Source of the DNA: an uncultured Shimia sp.
GTDB lineage: Bacteria > Pseudomonadota > Alphaproteobacteria > Rhodobacterales > Rhodobacteraceae
Assembly (NCBI GenBank): GCA_937897325.1
Contig: CALCOY010000014.1
Location: 62,001-126,000 of the forward strand
Reading direction: 5' to 3'
DNA: 64,000 nucleotides
Program-made: the position numbers and the translations under genes
The notes under the pieces: generated by a model
Told to the model about the DNA's origin: nothing
Databases searched by the model: none
What the model saw: only the letters and a program-made list of their open reading frames with translations
In this document: positions 44,261 to 52,764 of the stretch, in pieces
Numbering within the stretch: the first letter of the stretch is position 1
Layout: every line of letters starts with the position of its first letter

Positions 44261-44656
44261 ATGGCAAAGAACAAGTTTCATGACGGCCCCGGCCCCTCTC
44301 AGCGGCAATTGCGGGTGGCAGAGTTGATCCGGCGGACCCTGTCAGACGTGCTGGCACGTGGTGATGTGCATGACCCAGACCTCAACCGCATGTCGATCAC
44401 GGTAGGCGAAGTGCGCACGTCGCCCGATCTGAAGATCGCCACCGCCTATGTGCTGCCCCTGGGTGGTCAGGGACAGGACGAGGTGATCGAGCTTCTGGCG
44501 CGCAACAAGTCCGAACTCCGCCGCGTCATCGCAAAAAAGCTGGCCCTGAAATTCGCACCGGATCTGCGGTTTCAGCTGGACGACACGTTCGATCGGATGG
44601 ACGACACGCGCAGAATGCTCGCGCAGGACACTGTCCGGCGGGACCTGGGCGAATGA
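44261..44656 (+). CDS. rbfA: 30S ribosome-binding factor RbfA
   Basis: This 131-residue KH-like protein is needed for late 30S maturation and 16S 5'-end processing, especially in the cold. The motif [20 protein letters not shown] and the segment [20 protein letters not shown] are standard, as is [18 protein letters not shown] near the end. AAGGA directly before the ATG fixes the start. It overlaps the next gene by four bases. Here truB, its usual follower, is about 4 kb further on, separated by a glycosidase and an RTX gene. Confidence 0.95.
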   Translation: MAKNKFHDGPGPSQRQLRVAELIRRTLSDVLARGDVHDPDLNRMSITVGEVRTSPDLKIATAYVLPLGGQGQDEVIELLARNKSELRRVIAKKLALKFAPDLRFQLDDTFDRMDDTRRMLAQDTVRRDLGE

Positions 44657-45390
44657 TCCGCGCCGCGCTGGCGCTCTTTCTTTTCATGGCTGCCCCATCC
44701 TATGCGGTAACCTGTCAGGACATCACGTATCAGCGCAACGACTACACGATCTGCGAGGTGGATCCGGCGCAGGATGAGTTGCGGTTGTTTCTGTATGCTG
44801 AAAGCGGGACGCCATACGCCCAGTTTGCAACGCTTGATCAGGCGCTGGCCGAAGATGGCAAACGCCTTGCCTTCGCTATGAATGCCGGGATGTACCACGC
44901 GGATCGCGCACCTGTCGGATATTACCTTGAAGACAGGCAGGAAAAGATGCGGGTCTTGGAGAACGCCAGCCCGGGCAATTTCGGATTGCTGCCCAATGGC
45001 GTGTTCTGCATCGGCAATGACCGTGCACAGGTGTTCGAGACCACGCAGTTTTTAAGCGAAACGCCCGATTGCGATCACGCGACGCAGTCTGGCCCCATGC
45101 TGGTGATCAATGGTGCATTGCATCCTCGGTTTTTGCCAGACAGCACCTCGCGATATATTCGGAATGGGGTTGGGGCAAATGCTGATGGAACGAGGGTCGT
45201 TTTCGCGATTTCCAATAATGCAGTAACATTTCATGAATTTGGGCGCCTTTTCCTCGATCACCTTAGCTTGCCTCAGGCGCTTTATTTCGATGGGAATATC
45301 TCAAAAATATACGCACCACATGTGAATCGAGCGGATATTGGCCGCCCCATGGGCCCAATCGTCGGAATTGTCCAAGAGTTAAGCGACTGA
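44653..45390 (+). CDS. phosphodiester glycosidase family protein (NAGPA/DUF2233 domain), exported
   Basis: This 245-residue protein has a signal peptide ([14 protein letters not shown]) and an NAGPA-type domain: [71 protein letters not shown]. The family includes the uncovering enzyme that removes N-acetylglucosamine from phosphodiesters and bacterial sporulation proteins of similar fold. A periplasmic role on a glycan phosphodiester is likely but unproven. It is translationally coupled to rbfA (ATGA). Confidence 0.88.
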   Translation: MIRAALALFLFMAAPSYAVTCQDITYQRNDYTICEVDPAQDELRLFLYAESGTPYAQFATLDQALAEDGKRLAFAMNAGMYHADRAPVGYYLEDRQEKMRVLENASPGNFGLLPNGVFCIGNDRAQVFETTQFLSETPDCDHATQSGPMLVINGALHPRFLPDSTSRYIRNGVGANADGTRVVFAISNNAVTFHEFGRLFLDHLSLPQALYFDGNISKIYAPHVNRADIGRPMGPIVGIVQELSD

Positions 45391-45619
45391 TTTCAGGAGC
45401 GATCCTGCGTTTCACATTACCTTCACAAAAGGCGTTTTATCCCCAATACCAATTGCAGGTATGGGCATAAATCAACCAATGCCTGCCCAAATGCGCGAGA
45501 ATAGGACAAAAGTATTAGATCGCCTTGAATTTTGCGGTTTTCAAATCCGTGAAGCTGTGTTTCCGTCACGTCACCCGATCGGGTTATTTTGAATCAGCAA
45601 TTCAACTGGGGGTAGATTT

Positions 45620-48517
45620 ATGCCGATTCTTTCTTTGACAAATTCGCGTCTCATCGAAAATGATTTTTCATCCGCGACGATGACATTCCGGGTCTCGCTG
45701 GATGCGGTGGCCACGGCACCGGTTAACTTCAATTATTTCACGAAAGATGGGACGGCGTCTTCGCTTGAACGGGATTACTTCTCTGTCGCGCGCGCAGGAC
45801 GGATCGAGACCGGCGAGGATTTTGTCGACATCACCGTATCGATTTCAGGCGACGAAGACATCGAACCGGATCAAACGTTCGAACTGGTGCTTTATGCCGC
45901 ACCGGGTGCCACGCTGGCGGGTGGGGCTGCCGCACTGGTCGCGACAGGGATAATTCTGGACGATGACGGCGGCGCGCCAAGCGGGTCCAACGGGCCGTTC
46001 GGATCTGCCACGCCGATCATGGGACCGACGGCCGAAGTCGGCGCGCTGCCGACCCTTCGCGTTCATGACTCCGCTGTGATCGAAGGGGATTTCAGCTCTC
46101 AGAGCATGCAATTCCTTCTGACCCTCGACCGCCCTGCGACGGCGGACATGAACGTCACCTACTACACGCAAGGCGGCAGCGCCCAAACGCAGTTTTCCAC
46201 GCGGGACTATTTTGACAGCACCAGAACGGTGACGATCCCGGCAGGCCAGCAAAGCACCTATGTCAGCATCAGTGTGAGCGGCGACAACGAGGCTGAGAGC
46301 AACGAGGATTTTCAGGTCGTCTTCACCGACATCAACAATGCGGTCTTTGAAGGCGGCGCCGAGGCTTTGATCGCCACCGGGACGATTATCGACGACGATT
46401 CCGGTGCGCCGACAATCGCAGGTGGGATCGGGGATCCGGGGGAACAGATCTCGGGTCCGGCCAGTGCCGGTCCCTCGCCCACGGTGCGGATCCATTCGGT
46501 CGATCATCTTGAAGGGGATTCCAGCAGCACGAGCGCGCGTCTGTTCATTACGCTGGATCAGCCGGCTTCGGTGCCGGTGACGCTGAGCTACTATACGCAG
46601 GATGTGACCGCGAGCGAACGGAGCGGTGACTATTTCAGCGCCAGTCGGAGCATTACCATACCGGCAGGTACGGAAAGCACATGGATCAATATCAGCGTTT
46701 CGGGCGACACGAATGTCGAGACGAACGAAAACTTCGACGTTGTCTTCCACTCCATTCGGAACGGTCGCTTTGAAGGCAACGCACCTGTGGTTGTCGCGCA
46801 GGTGAACATCATCGAGGACGACGCGGGCGGGAGCATCGCGGATCAGGGAATCGGCAGCCCGGCTGCCGCAATCGCAGGGCCGAGTTCAACGGATGCGACC
46901 CTGCCAACGCTACAGATCCACGATGCGAAGATGATCGAAGGCAACAGCAGTTCATCAACACTCGAATTCCTGGTGACATTGGACAGGCCAGCGACCTCGA
47001 CCGTCACGGTGGACTACGTGACGATGGAAGGTACAGCAACGGCCAGCGACGACTTCACGATGCAAAACCGCAGCTTTACGATCCCGGCGGGTCAGCAAAG
47101 CACGGCGATCACGGTGTCCGTCAGCGGCGACACGGCGATCGAGGGAGACGAGGAATTTGCCGTCTTCCTCTATGATATCCGCAACGCCAACTTCAAAGAT
47201 GACGCCGCCGCGCTGGTGGCGCGAGGCACGATCCTCGACAATGATGGCGGTCCGGTCTCGGGCCCCGCAGGTGTGGGCGCGCCTTCGGCAACGGTCAATG
47301 GGCCAAAGCAGGTAGGGTCAACCGTCTGGTTCGATGCGCCTGACATCAAAGTGGTCGAGGGCGACTTCAGTTCCCTGACCCATTACGTGCCGATCCTTCT
47401 GTCGAGACCAGCCACAACCGACATCCAAGTCCGCTGGGAGACGCTGGAAACCGGCAGCGCAATCGCAGGCACGGATTTCATTGCAACAAGCCGGACCATC
47501 ACCATCCCGGCGGGCGCATCCAGCGCGGTTGTTGGGGTTACCATCCGGGGTGACACGATCATCGAAAGCAATGAAACCTTCGTGGTCGAGTTCACATCGC
47601 TTAGCAATGCGACCTTTGCCAATGGTGCAAACAGCATGCGGACGACCGTTACGATTCTAGAGGATGACAATGCCACCAACACGCCAAACACCTTCCCGAC
47701 ATTTGATGTTCTGGATCCGCCGGAAGGGGTCGTCCGGGATGGAACTGCCGCCTCCGAAACCCTGACAGGCACCGCTGGCGATGACACGATCAGCGGCATG
47801 GGCGGCAATGACACAATCAACGGCCTTGACGGGGATGACGTTATCAATGGTGGGCCCGGGCGCGACTTTGCGGATGGCGGTGCAGGTAACGACACGATCA
47901 CGGGTGGTCTGGATTCCGACACGCTTCTTGGAGGGACGGGTGACGACGTGCTTCTGGGCAACAACGGCAACCCGGCGGATCTCGCCGACCTGCGTGACTT
48001 TATCGCCGGTGGCGCAGGCAACGATTCCATCAATGGTGACGCAGGCAACGACGAATTGCGGGGCGAGGCAGGCAATGACACGATCGAAGGCGGTTTCGGC
48101 GTCGACACCGTGATCGGTGGTGACGGCAACGACGTGCTGACCGGCAGTGCCTTTTCCGACCTGATCTTTGGCGGGAATGATGACGACTTTATCAATGGCG
48201 GCTTCGGATCGGACCGTGTGAATGGAGGGGCCGGGGCCGACAGGTTCTTTCACATCGGCGTGGCCGGGCACGGAAGCGACTGGATCCAGGACTTCGAGAC
48301 CTCTGAAGGCGACCAGCTTGTCTTTGGGGGATCAGGCGGGATCGGCGATTTCCAGGTTAACTTCGCCAACACGCCCGGGGCAGGATCCGCTGCGGTGGAC
48401 GATGCTTTCGTGATCTATCGCCCAACCGGTCAGATCCTCTGGGCACTTGTCGACGGATCTGATCAGGCCGAAATCACGCTGCGCATCGCAGGAGACGAAT
48501 TCGACCTTCTGGCTTAG
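45620..48517 (+). CDS. Calx-beta repeat / RTX calcium-binding secreted protein
   Basis: This 965-residue acidic protein has five Calx-beta-like repeats of about 140 residues, beginning near residues 5, 144, 287, 429 and 570. Each carries the pattern (I/L/V)EG(D/N).SS...F..(T/S)LD.PA followed by FTIPAGQQST-like and SGDT..E.NE.F segments and closed by a DDD or EDD turn. Residues 716-873 hold about 17 RTX nonapeptides (GGAGNDTIT, GGTGDDVLL, GDAGNDELR) with one interruption around residue 780. The last 90 residues form the usual type I secretion tail. There is no N-terminal signal peptide, consistent with type I export; no HlyB/D genes are nearby. Likely a calcium-folded surface or adhesion protein. 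The 230 bases upstream are AT-richer and carry GGGGG before the ATG. Confidence 0.9.
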   Translation: MPILSLTNSRLIENDFSSATMTFRVSLDAVATAPVNFNYFTKDGTASSLERDYFSVARAGRIETGEDFVDITVSISGDEDIEPDQTFELVLYAAPGATLAGGAAALVATGIILDDDGGAPSGSNGPFGSATPIMGPTAEVGALPTLRVHDSAVIEGDFSSQSMQFLLTLDRPATADMNVTYYTQGGSAQTQFSTRDYFDSTRTVTIPAGQQSTYVSISVSGDNEAESNEDFQVVFTDINNAVFEGGAEALIATGTIIDDDSGAPTIAGGIGDPGEQISGPASAGPSPTVRIHSVDHLEGDSSSTSARLFITLDQPASVPVTLSYYTQDVTASERSGDYFSASRSITIPAGTESTWINISVSGDTNVETNENFDVVFHSIRNGRFEGNAPVVVAQVNIIEDDAGGSIADQGIGSPAAAIAGPSSTDATLPTLQIHDAKMIEGNSSSSTLEFLVTLDRPATSTVTVDYVTMEGTATASDDFTMQNRSFTIPAGQQSTAITVSVSGDTAIEGDEEFAVFLYDIRNANFKDDAAALVARGTILDNDGGPVSGPAGVGAPSATVNGPKQVGSTVWFDAPDIKVVEGDFSSLTHYVPILLSRPATTDIQVRWETLETGSAIAGTDFIATSRTITIPAGASSAVVGVTIRGDTIIESNETFVVEFTSLSNATFANGANSMRTTVTILEDDNATNTPNTFPTFDVLDPPEGVVRDGTAASETLTGTAGDDTISGMGGNDTINGLDGDDVINGGPGRDFADGGAGNDTITGGLDSDTLLGGTGDDVLLGNNGNPADLADLRDFIAGGAGNDSINGDAGNDELRGEAGNDTIEGGFGVDTVIGGDGNDVLTGSAFSDLIFGGNDDDFINGGFGSDRVNGGAGADRFFHIGVAGHGSDWIQDFETSEGDQLVFGGSGGIGDFQVNFANTPGAGSAAVDDAFVIYRPTGQILWALVDGSDQAEITLRIAGDEFDLLA

Positions 48518-48609
48518 GTGCAGCGAAGACCTGCTCGCGCGCCTTGATTCAATTGACTCAAAAGATGCGCTGCGATACGCGGCGGCTCTGATCGGGAAAT
48601 GGGGGAGAC

Positions 48610-49515
48610 ATGGCGCGCGGACGTAAAGGACGTGACGTATCGGGCTGGTTGATTGTCGACAAACCGGCCGGAATCACTTCAACGGCTGTCGTGAACAAGG
48701 TCCGCTGGGCGCTAGAGGCTAAAAAGGCGGGTCATGCAGGCACTCTGGACCCCGACGCTACGGGTGTGTTGGCCGTGGCTCTCGGTGAAGCGACCAAGAC
48801 GGTTCCCTATGTGACCGATGCGCTGAAAGCCTACAGATTTACGGTACGGTTGGGACAGGCCACCAACACCGATGATGCCGAAGGTGAGGTGATCGCGAAA
48901 AGCACGCAGCGCCCCACCGATGACGAGATAAAGACGGCTCTGGGCGGATTTGTGGGAGAGATCATGCAGATCCCGCCGAAATTCTCGGCCGTGAAGATCA
49001 ATGGGGAACGCGCCTACAAGCTCGCCCGCGACGGGGAGGACGTCAAGATTGCCCCGCGCCCGCTTTGGGTGGAAGAGCTTGTTCTCGCTGATCGGCTCGA
49101 TGCGGATCAGGTGGTGCTTGAGATGACTTGCGGCAAGGGTGGTTACGTCCGATCCGTGGCACGGGATCTTGGCACAAAGCTGGGCTGTCACGGGCACGTC
49201 CAAGCCTTGCGGCGGATTTGGTCTGGGCCATTTCTTGCAACCGATGGTCTGACGCTGGATCAAGTCGAAGAGATGGCGCGCACGCCCGCGCTCGACGATT
49301 ATCTGCGCCCGGTCGAGGACGGCTTGTACGATCTTCAGGAACTGCCCGCGACCGCCGAAGGGGCCGCGCGCATTCGCAACGGTAATCCAGGCATGGTGCT
49401 GGTGGCCAATGCAGAATACGGCGATGAATGCTGGGCCTCTTATGAAGGTCGGGTCGTGGCGGTGGGTCAATACAAGGCGGGTGAGTTGCACCCCAGCCGG
49501 GTCTTCAATTTGTAA
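48610..49515 (+). CDS. truB: tRNA pseudouridine(55) synthase TruB
   Basis: This 301-residue enzyme makes pseudouridine 55 in the T arm of tRNAs. The catalytic aspartate lies in [26 protein letters not shown] and [15 protein letters not shown] are standard motifs, and a PUA-like tail follows. GGGGGAGAC precedes the ATG. It normally follows rbfA directly; here the RTX giant intervenes 92 bases upstream. Confidence 0.95.
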   Translation: MARGRKGRDVSGWLIVDKPAGITSTAVVNKVRWALEAKKAGHAGTLDPDATGVLAVALGEATKTVPYVTDALKAYRFTVRLGQATNTDDAEGEVIAKSTQRPTDDEIKTALGGFVGEIMQIPPKFSAVKINGERAYKLARDGEDVKIAPRPLWVEELVLADRLDADQVVLEMTCGKGGYVRSVARDLGTKLGCHGHVQALRRIWSGPFLATDGLTLDQVEEMARTPALDDYLRPVEDGLYDLQELPATAEGAARIRNGNPGMVLVANAEYGDECWASYEGRVVAVGQYKAGELHPSRVFNL

Positions 49516-49672
49516 CAATTGTCATCTGCCTCACGCGGGCGGCACTGCTTTTTGGTACATGTTACAGAAATCATTACAGAAGAAGGGGCGCCGGTAAGAC
49601 GCCTGTGATCCACCCTTCCGCAACAGTCTGGCGGGCCCCACCTGCCTTGCAGATCAACGCAAGGAGGATCCC

Positions 49673-50164
49673 ATGATGACCCTGGACCGCAACACTGCCA
49701 TCACTGTGATAACTGCAGGCGCTTTCGCCACAATTGCTTTTGATGCCTTCGGGCAAGCCATCAGCCCGCTTTTCGGGTTCGCCAAGCTTGCCCCAGTGGG
49801 ACTGGCGGGTGCCTCCCTCAAGGCGATCTTCGGGGCAAACCCCGCAGGCGCCGCACATCTGCTGCATTTCGTCACTGGTTTGGTCTTTTATGCTGTGGGC
49901 TGGTTCGCCATCGCCCGCCCCTTGCAACGCGCGATCCTGCCCAACCTGCACTGGGCCCTGACCGCCGTGGCCTATGGCGTCGCGCTATGGGTTTTTGCAC
50001 TTTATGTCATGGCGCACTTGGTCACGGGCAACGCACCCTTCCTCGGCTTTACCGGCATCACATGGGTGGCGCTTTGGGGGCACATTGTCTATGCGCTGGT
50101 CGCCGCATGGATCATGGAGGCGCGCGGCGCGGTGCTGACCTTCAATCGCACGGCAACCGCATAA
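49673..50164 (+). CDS. small integral membrane protein, unknown function
   Basis: This 163-residue protein has about four hydrophobic segments: ITAGAFATIAFDAFGQAISP, LHFVTGLVFYAVGWFAI, ALTAVAYGVALWVFALYVMA, and ITWVALWGHIVYALVAAWIM. Histidines within the second and fourth could matter functionally. AAGGAGGATCCC stands directly before two adjacent ATG codons. I do not recognise a named family. A strong GC hairpin follows nine bases after the stop. Confidence 0.8.
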   Translation: MMTLDRNTAITVITAGAFATIAFDAFGQAISPLFGFAKLAPVGLAGASLKAIFGANPAGAAHLLHFVTGLVFYAVGWFAIARPLQRAILPNLHWALTAVAYGVALWVFALYVMAHLVTGNAPFLGFTGITWVALWGHIVYALVAAWIMEARGAVLTFNRTATA

Positions 50165-50173
50165 CGGATTGCC

Positions 50174-50204
50174 GGGCCCGGTCTGCGCTGGCAGAACCGG
50201 GCCC
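50174..50204. terminator. strong GC hairpin abutting the DUF1643 start
   Basis: Arms GGGCCCGGTCTGC and GCAG-A-ACCGGGCCC make a 13-pair stem with one bulged A and a GCTG loop. It lies just after the membrane-protein stop and its last base touches the next ATG, so it could both end the upstream message and hinder ribosome access to the downstream start. No T tract follows. Confidence 0.5.
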
Positions 50205-50720
50205 ATGATTACCAGGACGCACACCAAGGGCGACGCGCCCTCGACCGCAATGTATTCGAACTGCGAACGCTATCGCTACAGCCTGACCCGGATCTGGTCC
50301 CCCCAGAACCGCCGGGTCAATTTCGTTATGCTCAACCCCTCGACCGCGACCGAGGTGCAGAACGATCCGACCGTGGAACGCTGCGAACGCCGGGCGCGCG
50401 CGCTTGGTTATGGCAGCTTTGCAGTAACCAACATCTTCGCATGGCGTGACACGGATCCCAAGGCCATGCGGGCAGCACCCGACCCCATCGGCGAGGGCAA
50501 TGACGACGCCATCCGCGACCGGGCCCTTTGGGCCAACGACGTGATCGCCGCCTGGGGCACACACGGAGCGCATCTGGACCGCGGCTCTGCGGTCGCTGCC
50601 ATTCTGCAATCGACGGGCCAGCCCCTGTTTCACCTGGGCCTTTCGAAGGCCGGACATCCGCGCCACCCGCTGTACCTGCCCTACAGCCAGACGCCGGAGC
50701 AATGGTTAAGCGACGCTTAA
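50205..50720 (+). CDS. DUF1643 domain-containing protein
   Basis: This 171-residue protein belongs to DUF1643, recognised from YRYSLTRIW, NFVMLNPSTATEVQNDPTVE, RCERRARALGYG, FAVTNIFAWRDTDPKAM and the closing HLGLSKAGHPRHPLYLP. The family is small, cytoplasmic and of unknown biochemical function. The assumed ATG directly follows a GC hairpin that would hide any ribosome binding site; a downstream ATG at codon 16 (MYSNCERYRY) is an alternative. The last codons overlap a palindromic TTAA-N7-TTAA sequence. Confidence 0.85.
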   Translation: MITRTHTKGDAPSTAMYSNCERYRYSLTRIWSPQNRRVNFVMLNPSTATEVQNDPTVERCERRARALGYGSFAVTNIFAWRDTDPKAMRAAPDPIGEGNDDAIRDRALWANDVIAAWGTHGAHLDRGSAVAAILQSTGQPLFHLGLSKAGHPRHPLYLPYSQTPEQWLSDA

Positions 50721-50722
50721 CC
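50704..50722. promoter_or_regulatory. candidate CtrA binding site
   Basis: GGTTAAGC-GAC-GCTTAACC is a perfect palindrome containing TTAA, seven bases, TTAAC, the full CtrA consensus of alphaproteobacteria. It covers the last codons and stop of the DUF1643 gene and lies about 83 bases before the RTX gene that follows, a plausible position to control that gene. Confidence 0.45.
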
Positions 50723-50804
50723 AGTTTACGCAATTTGCTTTGAAAATTGGACGGCACTGGCACTTAATACGAACGGGTGAGTGTGTTTACGAGTGGGTGA
50801 TGCA

Positions 50805-51815
50805 ATGCTTTTGCTAGCAGGTGTACTGGGTTTGGTGGCCGCCGGAACGGCAGCCATGTTTGATCTGACTGGAACCGAGACGGAAAAAGACGACGAGGAG
50901 GCGCGCGGTGCGCGTCCCGAACCCACAGAGGACGAAACACCCGTTCCTTTGGAGACCTTTCTCAAAAACAGCGAAATCGGGGCAGGCGATTTCGACGATA
51001 CGCTGTCGGGCGGTAAAGGCGCAGATGTAATTGAGGGCCAGGCTGGCGACGATCAGATCGGCGGATATGGCGGCGATGACAGCCTTTCGGGTGGCGAAGG
51101 GAACGACGATCTTCATGGGATGGAAGGCGATGACACCCTGTCCGGTGACGCCGGTGAAGACACGCTTAATGGCCAGTATGGTAAGGACGTGCTGCGGGGC
51201 GGCGAGGGATCGGACAGCCTTGCCGGGCATGGTGATTTAGACCACATCGCCGGTGGCGCAGGCGATGATAAATTGAATGGCGGCATGGGCGACGACAGAC
51301 TGTCGGGTGATGCAGGCGATGACGCCATTTTGGGTGGGCTCGACGACGACACTCTCATCGGAGGGATGGGCAAAGATACGCTAATGGGTGGCCAAGGTGA
51401 CGATCTTGTCGATGGCATTGCGGATGAAGCAAATGGCGCAGACCCCACCAACCATGACTTTCTGAATGGCGGCGCGGGCGACGACCAGATCGTCGCGGGC
51501 AGCGGAGACACTGTCACTGGGGGTGATGGTGCTGACACGATCTTCACCGGCGACTGGATCGATGATGATGATCTGGCCAGCCGGATCGTCGATTTCAAGG
51601 TCGAAGAGGATACGCTGGTTCTGATCTACGATGATGCTGTGGGCGCTCAGCCTGAAATCACGCTTGGTGCACATCCGCAAGACGAGGATGTCATGCAAGT
51701 CTTCATGGACGGCATCGCGGTGGCAGAGGTCGAAAATGCGGGTGATCTGACAGTTGACGATATCATGCTGACCCCTCTTAGTGTGCAGCAGGCACCGCTT
51801 TTTGCGGCAGGCTAG
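50805..51815 (+). CDS. RTX calcium-binding protein
   Basis: This 336-residue acidic protein starts with a hydrophobic stretch (MLLLAGVLGLVAAGTAAMF), then an acidic linker, then about 16 RTX nonapeptides from residue ~65 to ~235 (GGEGNDDLH, GDAGEDTLN, GGMGDDRLS, GDAGDDAIL). The C-terminal 90 residues (WIDDDDLASRIVDFKVEEDT, PEITLGAHPQDEDVM) match the tail of type I secreted roseobacter RTX proteins. It probably folds outside the cell on binding calcium. The N-terminal hydrophobic stretch is a recurrent feature of this roseobacter subgroup, as I recall. An alternative start lies eight codons upstream. A TTAA-N7-TTAA site is close upstream. Confidence 0.88.
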   Translation: MLLLAGVLGLVAAGTAAMFDLTGTETEKDDEEARGARPEPTEDETPVPLETFLKNSEIGAGDFDDTLSGGKGADVIEGQAGDDQIGGYGGDDSLSGGEGNDDLHGMEGDDTLSGDAGEDTLNGQYGKDVLRGGEGSDSLAGHGDLDHIAGGAGDDKLNGGMGDDRLSGDAGDDAILGGLDDDTLIGGMGKDTLMGGQGDDLVDGIADEANGADPTNHDFLNGGAGDDQIVAGSGDTVTGGDGADTIFTGDWIDDDDLASRIVDFKVEEDTLVLIYDDAVGAQPEITLGAHPQDEDVMQVFMDGIAVAEVENAGDLTVDDIMLTPLSVQQAPLFAAG

Positions 51816-51962
51816 GGCTCTGCACCACTTTCCCTTTGCCATTTGCAGGAATCGACACTATACGCCGTCATCTTCGCCATTTCTGGCGGGTAATCTCCAT
51901 GGGCCTGCGCTGGACGACATCCCGGCCTGCGCCATCACTCCAACCTTGTAAAGGAGACCCCG

Positions 51963-52232
51963 ATGTCGATCACTGCTGAAGAAAAAGCACGTGTCATGAA
52001 GGACTTCGCCACGAAAGATGGCGATACTGGCTCACCCGAGGTACAGGTGGCTATCCTCAGCTCGCGCATCGCGACGCTGACGGAACACTTCAAGACTCAC
52101 AAGAAAGACAATCATGGTCGCCGTGGCCTTTTGAAGATGGTCGCACAGCGCCGCAAGCTGCTCGACTATGTCAAAGGCAAAGACGAAGCGCGCTACCAAG
52201 AGCTGATCAAGCGTCTCGGCCTGCGCCGCTAA
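51963..52232 (+). CDS. rpsO: 30S ribosomal protein S15
   Basis: This 89-residue S15 binds the central domain of 16S rRNA early in 30S assembly. The sequence [38 protein letters not shown] and [12 protein letters not shown] is canonical. AAAGGAGACC stands before the ATG. It normally forms an operon with pnp; here a terminator, sbtB and the opposite-strand sbtA separate them. Confidence 0.97.
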   Translation: MSITAEEKARVMKDFATKDGDTGSPEVQVAILSSRIATLTEHFKTHKKDNHGRRGLLKMVAQRRKLLDYVKGKDEARYQELIKRLGLRR

Positions 52233-52256
52233 ACGCCGCCGCCATACACACCGACG

Positions 52257-52285
52257 AAAGGCCGCATGATCCTGCGGCCTTTTTT
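52257..52285 (+). terminator. rho-independent terminator of rpsO
   Basis: AAAGGCCGCA and TGCGGCCTTT form a perfect ten-pair stem around TGATCC, with six T in all at the 3' side. It ends the rpsO message 25 bases after the stop, so pnp is not simply co-transcribed with rpsO. Confidence 0.88.
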
Positions 52286-52367
52286 CATGTCCGGTCCCGT
52301 TTGGTGCCCTGCCCCTTGTGTGTTCACGAAATTTTCCCAACTAGTTAGGCAACAATGGAGGCCCCGC

Positions 52368-52709
52368 ATGCATACCGCAACCAAGGTTGTCATCATCACC
52401 GAAAGGGTCATCCTGGACCGGGTTGCCAAAGTGATCGAGGCGCAGGGGGCGACGGGCTACACCCATGTTGCTGCTGGCGGAAAGGGCGCGCGGGGGCGCA
52501 GGTCAATTGAACGCGCACAGGTTGCGGGTCTTTCGGCCAACGTCAAAATCGAGGCGATCGTTGCGACCGAAGAAATGGCCGAGGCCATCGCCGACGCTGT
52601 CGCAGCTGCCTTTTTTGAGCATTACTCAGGCATCACCTATGTCGAAGATGTGAAGATCCTGCGTCCTCACAAATTTCTCAAGGATCTGCCGGACGACAAC
52701 GCAGCCTGA
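52368..52709 (+). CDS. sbtB: PII-like signal protein, SbtB type
   Basis: This 113-residue PII-fold protein has VVIITERVILDRVAKVIEAQ, the T-loop region VAAGGKGARGRRSIER, and the B-loop-like ATEEMAEAIADAVAAAFFEH. It resembles SbtB, which binds adenine nucleotides (including cAMP in cyanobacteria) and controls the bicarbonate transporter SbtA. The C-terminal cysteine pair (R-loop) found in some cyanobacterial SbtB proteins is absent. The partner sbtA gene is adjacent and convergent, its stop 55 bases away. TGGAGG precedes the ATG. Confidence 0.88.
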   Translation: MHTATKVVIITERVILDRVAKVIEAQGATGYTHVAAGGKGARGRRSIERAQVAGLSANVKIEAIVATEEMAEAIADAVAAAFFEHYSGITYVEDVKILRPHKFLKDLPDDNAA

Positions 52710-52764
52710 ACCGACCCCGACCTTAGCGGCAAGCCCGAGGTGGAACCATTGGTGATGGTCGGCC

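Noticed and set aside
47760-48240. Short tandem repeats that might suggest a CRISPR or satellite array
   Set aside because: They are imperfect 27-base units encoding RTX nonapeptides in frame within a large gene. The same holds for 51000-51500.
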